A DNA stretch of 64,000 bases from Alphaproteobacteria bacterium (GTDB lineage: Bacteria; Pseudomonadota; Alphaproteobacteria; UBA8366): the NCBI GenBank assembly GCA_009377445.1, contig WHUA01000005.1, positions 216,437-280,436 on the forward strand. The letters run 5' to 3'. The notes beneath the pieces are model-generated. The model ran no database searches. It had not been told where the DNA came from and saw only the letters and a program-made list of their open reading frames with translations. A program made the position numbers and the translations under genes. Numbering within the stretch: the first letter of the stretch is position 1; every line of letters starts with the position of its first letter. Positions 62,618 to 64,000 of the stretch are shown in pieces.

Positions 62618-63717
62618 AAGAGCTTCTCCATAGCCTTTCGAATGGTTTCGTTCTTAATGTTGCAATCGAACGCTTCGGCGGCGCGCCGTGCGTTCGCCGA
62701 CAGGCGCCGGCGCAAAGCCGGGTCGCCGCAGACGAGGCGCAGCTTCGCCGCCAGATCCTTCGCATCGCCCGGCTTATACAGCAGCCCGGACTGCCCGTCG
62801 GCGATCATCTGCCGCATGCCGGCGATACCCGACGCAACGATCGGCTTGCCGAGCGCCATGTACTCCAGGACCTTCACCGGATAGGTCTGGCGCAGGTCGT
62901 CGACGTCATGGAAGGGAATGACGCAGACGGTCGATGCGGCGATCGCGCGCTGCAGCGCGTCGTGTTCCAGGTGCTCGATGCGGCGGACGCCCGGACGGTT
63001 GCGGAGCGGCGTCACCTGCCCTTCGACATGCTCGGGGATGCGCCCGATCAGAACGAGGCCGATACCCGGCATCTCGTCGGCGATCTCCGCGTAGGCGGCG
63101 GCGAGCGTGTCCAGCCCCATCGGCTTCGTATGGACGGACCGCATGCAGAGAACCGTCAATTCGGGACTCTCGGCATCCGAAGGCGGCAACATATCCTCGA
63201 GCCAGATCGCGTTCTTGCACCGCAGCATCTTGTCTGCCGGAATGCGGAAGGCGGCAAGCTCGAATTCCGGCAGGATCGATACGACGAACAGGTCGGCCGC
63301 GCGGTAGATGCGGCGCAGAATCCAGCGCGCCGCGCCGCGGCGGATGCCGTTGAGCCAATGCCTGCCCTGCGCGTAGCGCCCGGGAATATCCCAGACGTCC
63401 ACGACCCAGCGCCGCGTGCCCCCGTGCTTGAACAACCACCCAAGGATGCCGAGTAGCGAGGGGTCGGTCAGCACGATGTCGTAGTCCTTCGCCCTGCCCG
63501 CCAGCAGGAATCCTATGCCTTCAAGCATGACGCCGAGCTTGCCCGGCAGGCGGCCGCGGAACACGGGCGTTCCGGGACGGGCGGCGGCAAAGGCCGATCC
63601 CTTTGCGCCAAGAATGGAAAAATCCGCCTTCCGGCTGAGATGATGGACGTGCTGGAAGTGATTGAGGTTCCTGTGACTCGCCGATTGCGAGATCGCTGTT
63701 ATGAACAACACCTTCAT
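62614..63717 (-). CDS. Glycosyltransferase family 4 protein
   Basis: 367 residues, GT-B fold. N-terminal VLFITAISQSASHRNLNHFQ, VLTDPSLLGILGWLFKHGGT, VVDVWDIPGRYAQGRHWLNG, and the C-terminal PFHDVDDLRQTYPVKVLEYM and ALGKPIVASGIAGMRQMIAD (EX7E-type region). First gene of the minus-strand EPS operon inside the window; its ATG lies 283 bases from the right edge, with a tandem repeat upstream. Donor and acceptor unknown. Confidence 0.9.
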   Translation of the reverse strand: MKVLFITAISQSASHRNLNHFQHVHHLSRKADFSILGAKGSAFAAARPGTPVFRGRLPGKLGVMLEGIGFLLAGRAKDYDIVLTDPSLLGILGWLFKHGGTRRWVVDVWDIPGRYAQGRHWLNGIRRGAARWILRRIYRAADLFVVSILPEFELAAFRIPADKMLRCKNAIWLEDMLPPSDAESPELTVLCMRSVHTKPMGLDTLAAAYAEIADEMPGIGLVLIGRIPEHVEGQVTPLRNRPGVRRIEHLEHDALQRAIAASTVCVIPFHDVDDLRQTYPVKVLEYMALGKPIVASGIAGMRQMIADGQSGLLYKPGDAKDLAAKLRLVCGDPALRRRLSANARRAAEAFDCNIKNETIRKAMEKLL

Positions 63718-63907
63718 CGCCGGAGGCCCGCCACCGCGATACAGGACGACTCCCGCTGCTCACCCGCCGGCTTCCTGACAGGAGCCGCGTTGTCTTGTTC
63801 TCGAACGCGCATTTAGGCCGGCAAATCCCCTGGGCACGTGACGGGCAGCGCCAACGGCTCAAGACCCGGCGCCGAGAGGGACTGTAGCACCCGTCCCCGC
63901 CGTAGCC

Positions 63908-64000
63908 GATACCGCCGCCGATACCGCCCCCGATACCGGCCCCGATACCGGCCCCGATACCGGCCCCGATACCGGCCCCGATACCGGCCCCGATACCGGC
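63908..64000. repeat. 12-bp tandem repeat running off the right edge
   Basis: Eight successive units of GATACCGGCCCC; the first two are diverged (GATACCGCCGCC, GATACCGCCCCC), the rest are identical, the last is cut by the window end. All six frames are open through the array: minus-strand readings give AGIG or PVSG repeats. It may be the coding C-terminus of a gene entering from the right (one minus frame stops at 63859) or a promoter-region satellite. Confidence 0.9.

Noticed and set aside
60279..62633. 784-aa plus-strand frame spanning two EPS genes
   Set aside because: Antisense across two minus-strand genes with clear motifs; composition is that of a shadow.
63908..64000. CRISPR array
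   Set aside because: Units are contiguous 12-mers without spacers; a simple tandem repeat.
63859..64000. C-terminal coding end of a minus-strand gene with PVSG repeats
   Set aside because: One frame is open into the window and stops at 63859, but nothing beyond the repeat supports it; kept only as a possibility under the repeat.

Overview
The window is a high-GC alphaproteobacterial chromosome segment. Evidence for the group: a pole-organising PopZ-type protein (DUF2497) beside valS, tolC and a pcm-like gene; a compact xthA / erpA / dgt / argS / SPOR / nagZ / scpAB / tatABC / serS / surE / pcm / nlpD-like / DUF815 / yajC / Mth938-like / squalene-synthase-like / trmFO gene order of the kind recalled from many alphaproteobacteria; and a hopanoid-type HpnN transporter. 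No rRNA or taxonomic marker gene fixes the order or family; a Rhodospirillales-like or uncultured lineage is only a guess.

Layout. 1-2 kb: the 5' part of a form IV RuBisCO-like protein and a secreted unknown. 2-35 kb: mostly housekeeping genes on the minus strand (tRNA modification, Sec/Tat export, condensin ScpAB, seryl- and arginyl-tRNA synthetases, cell-wall recycling and LytM factors, dGTP hydrolase, Fe-S insertion, exonuclease III, IlvD). It is broken up by accessory insertions: a PuuD-like membrane protein plus sodB; a UPF0104/HpnN lipid-transport pair; a VTT-domain protein; ExbB/ExbD; an orphan ABC ATPase between scpB and tatA; and a TcuA-like flavoprotein with a DUF2799 lipoprotein between erpA and xthA. 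The yajC gene is followed directly by the Mth938-like gene, with no secD/secF between them. 35-43 kb: a membrane-anchored HExxH protein, a lipoprotein, a GIY-YIG protein, valS, popZ-like, tolC, pcm-like and tRNA-Cys(GCA). 43-47 kb: an unrecognised 618-aa secreted protein, a YegD-like Hsp70 and a VanZ-like protein.

47-64 kb is an exosortase-associated exopolysaccharide locus: PrsT-type TPR lipoprotein, an unknown anchored low-complexity protein, a WecA/MraY-type phosphoglycosyltransferase, an exosortase fused to an EpsI domain (XrtD-like), galE, an O-antigen-ligase/Wzy-like polymerase, a Gfo/Idh/MocA protein with an unusual N-terminal half, three GT4-type glycosyltransferases and an ATP-grasp protein. 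Most genes from 63.7 to 56.2 kb overlap by a few bases and look like one minus-strand operon. The likely logic is lipid-linked initiation (WecA-like), sugar supply (GalE, Gfo/Idh/MocA), elongation (glycosyltransferases), polymerisation (Wzy-like) and processing of exosortase-sorted proteins at the same envelope. Flippase, export porin and chain-length genes are not in the window and may lie to the right.

The most distinctive non-coding signal is a set of intergenic inverted-repeat elements. Seven copies of one paired-hairpin family show compensatory stem changes; two of these sit inside a longer element with its own terminal inverted repeats. Two further unrelated inverted-repeat elements are present. 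Together such elements occupy six of the seven convergent gene junctions. A 12-bp tandem repeat begins near the right edge and runs out of the window. No IS element, prophage or CRISPR array was seen.
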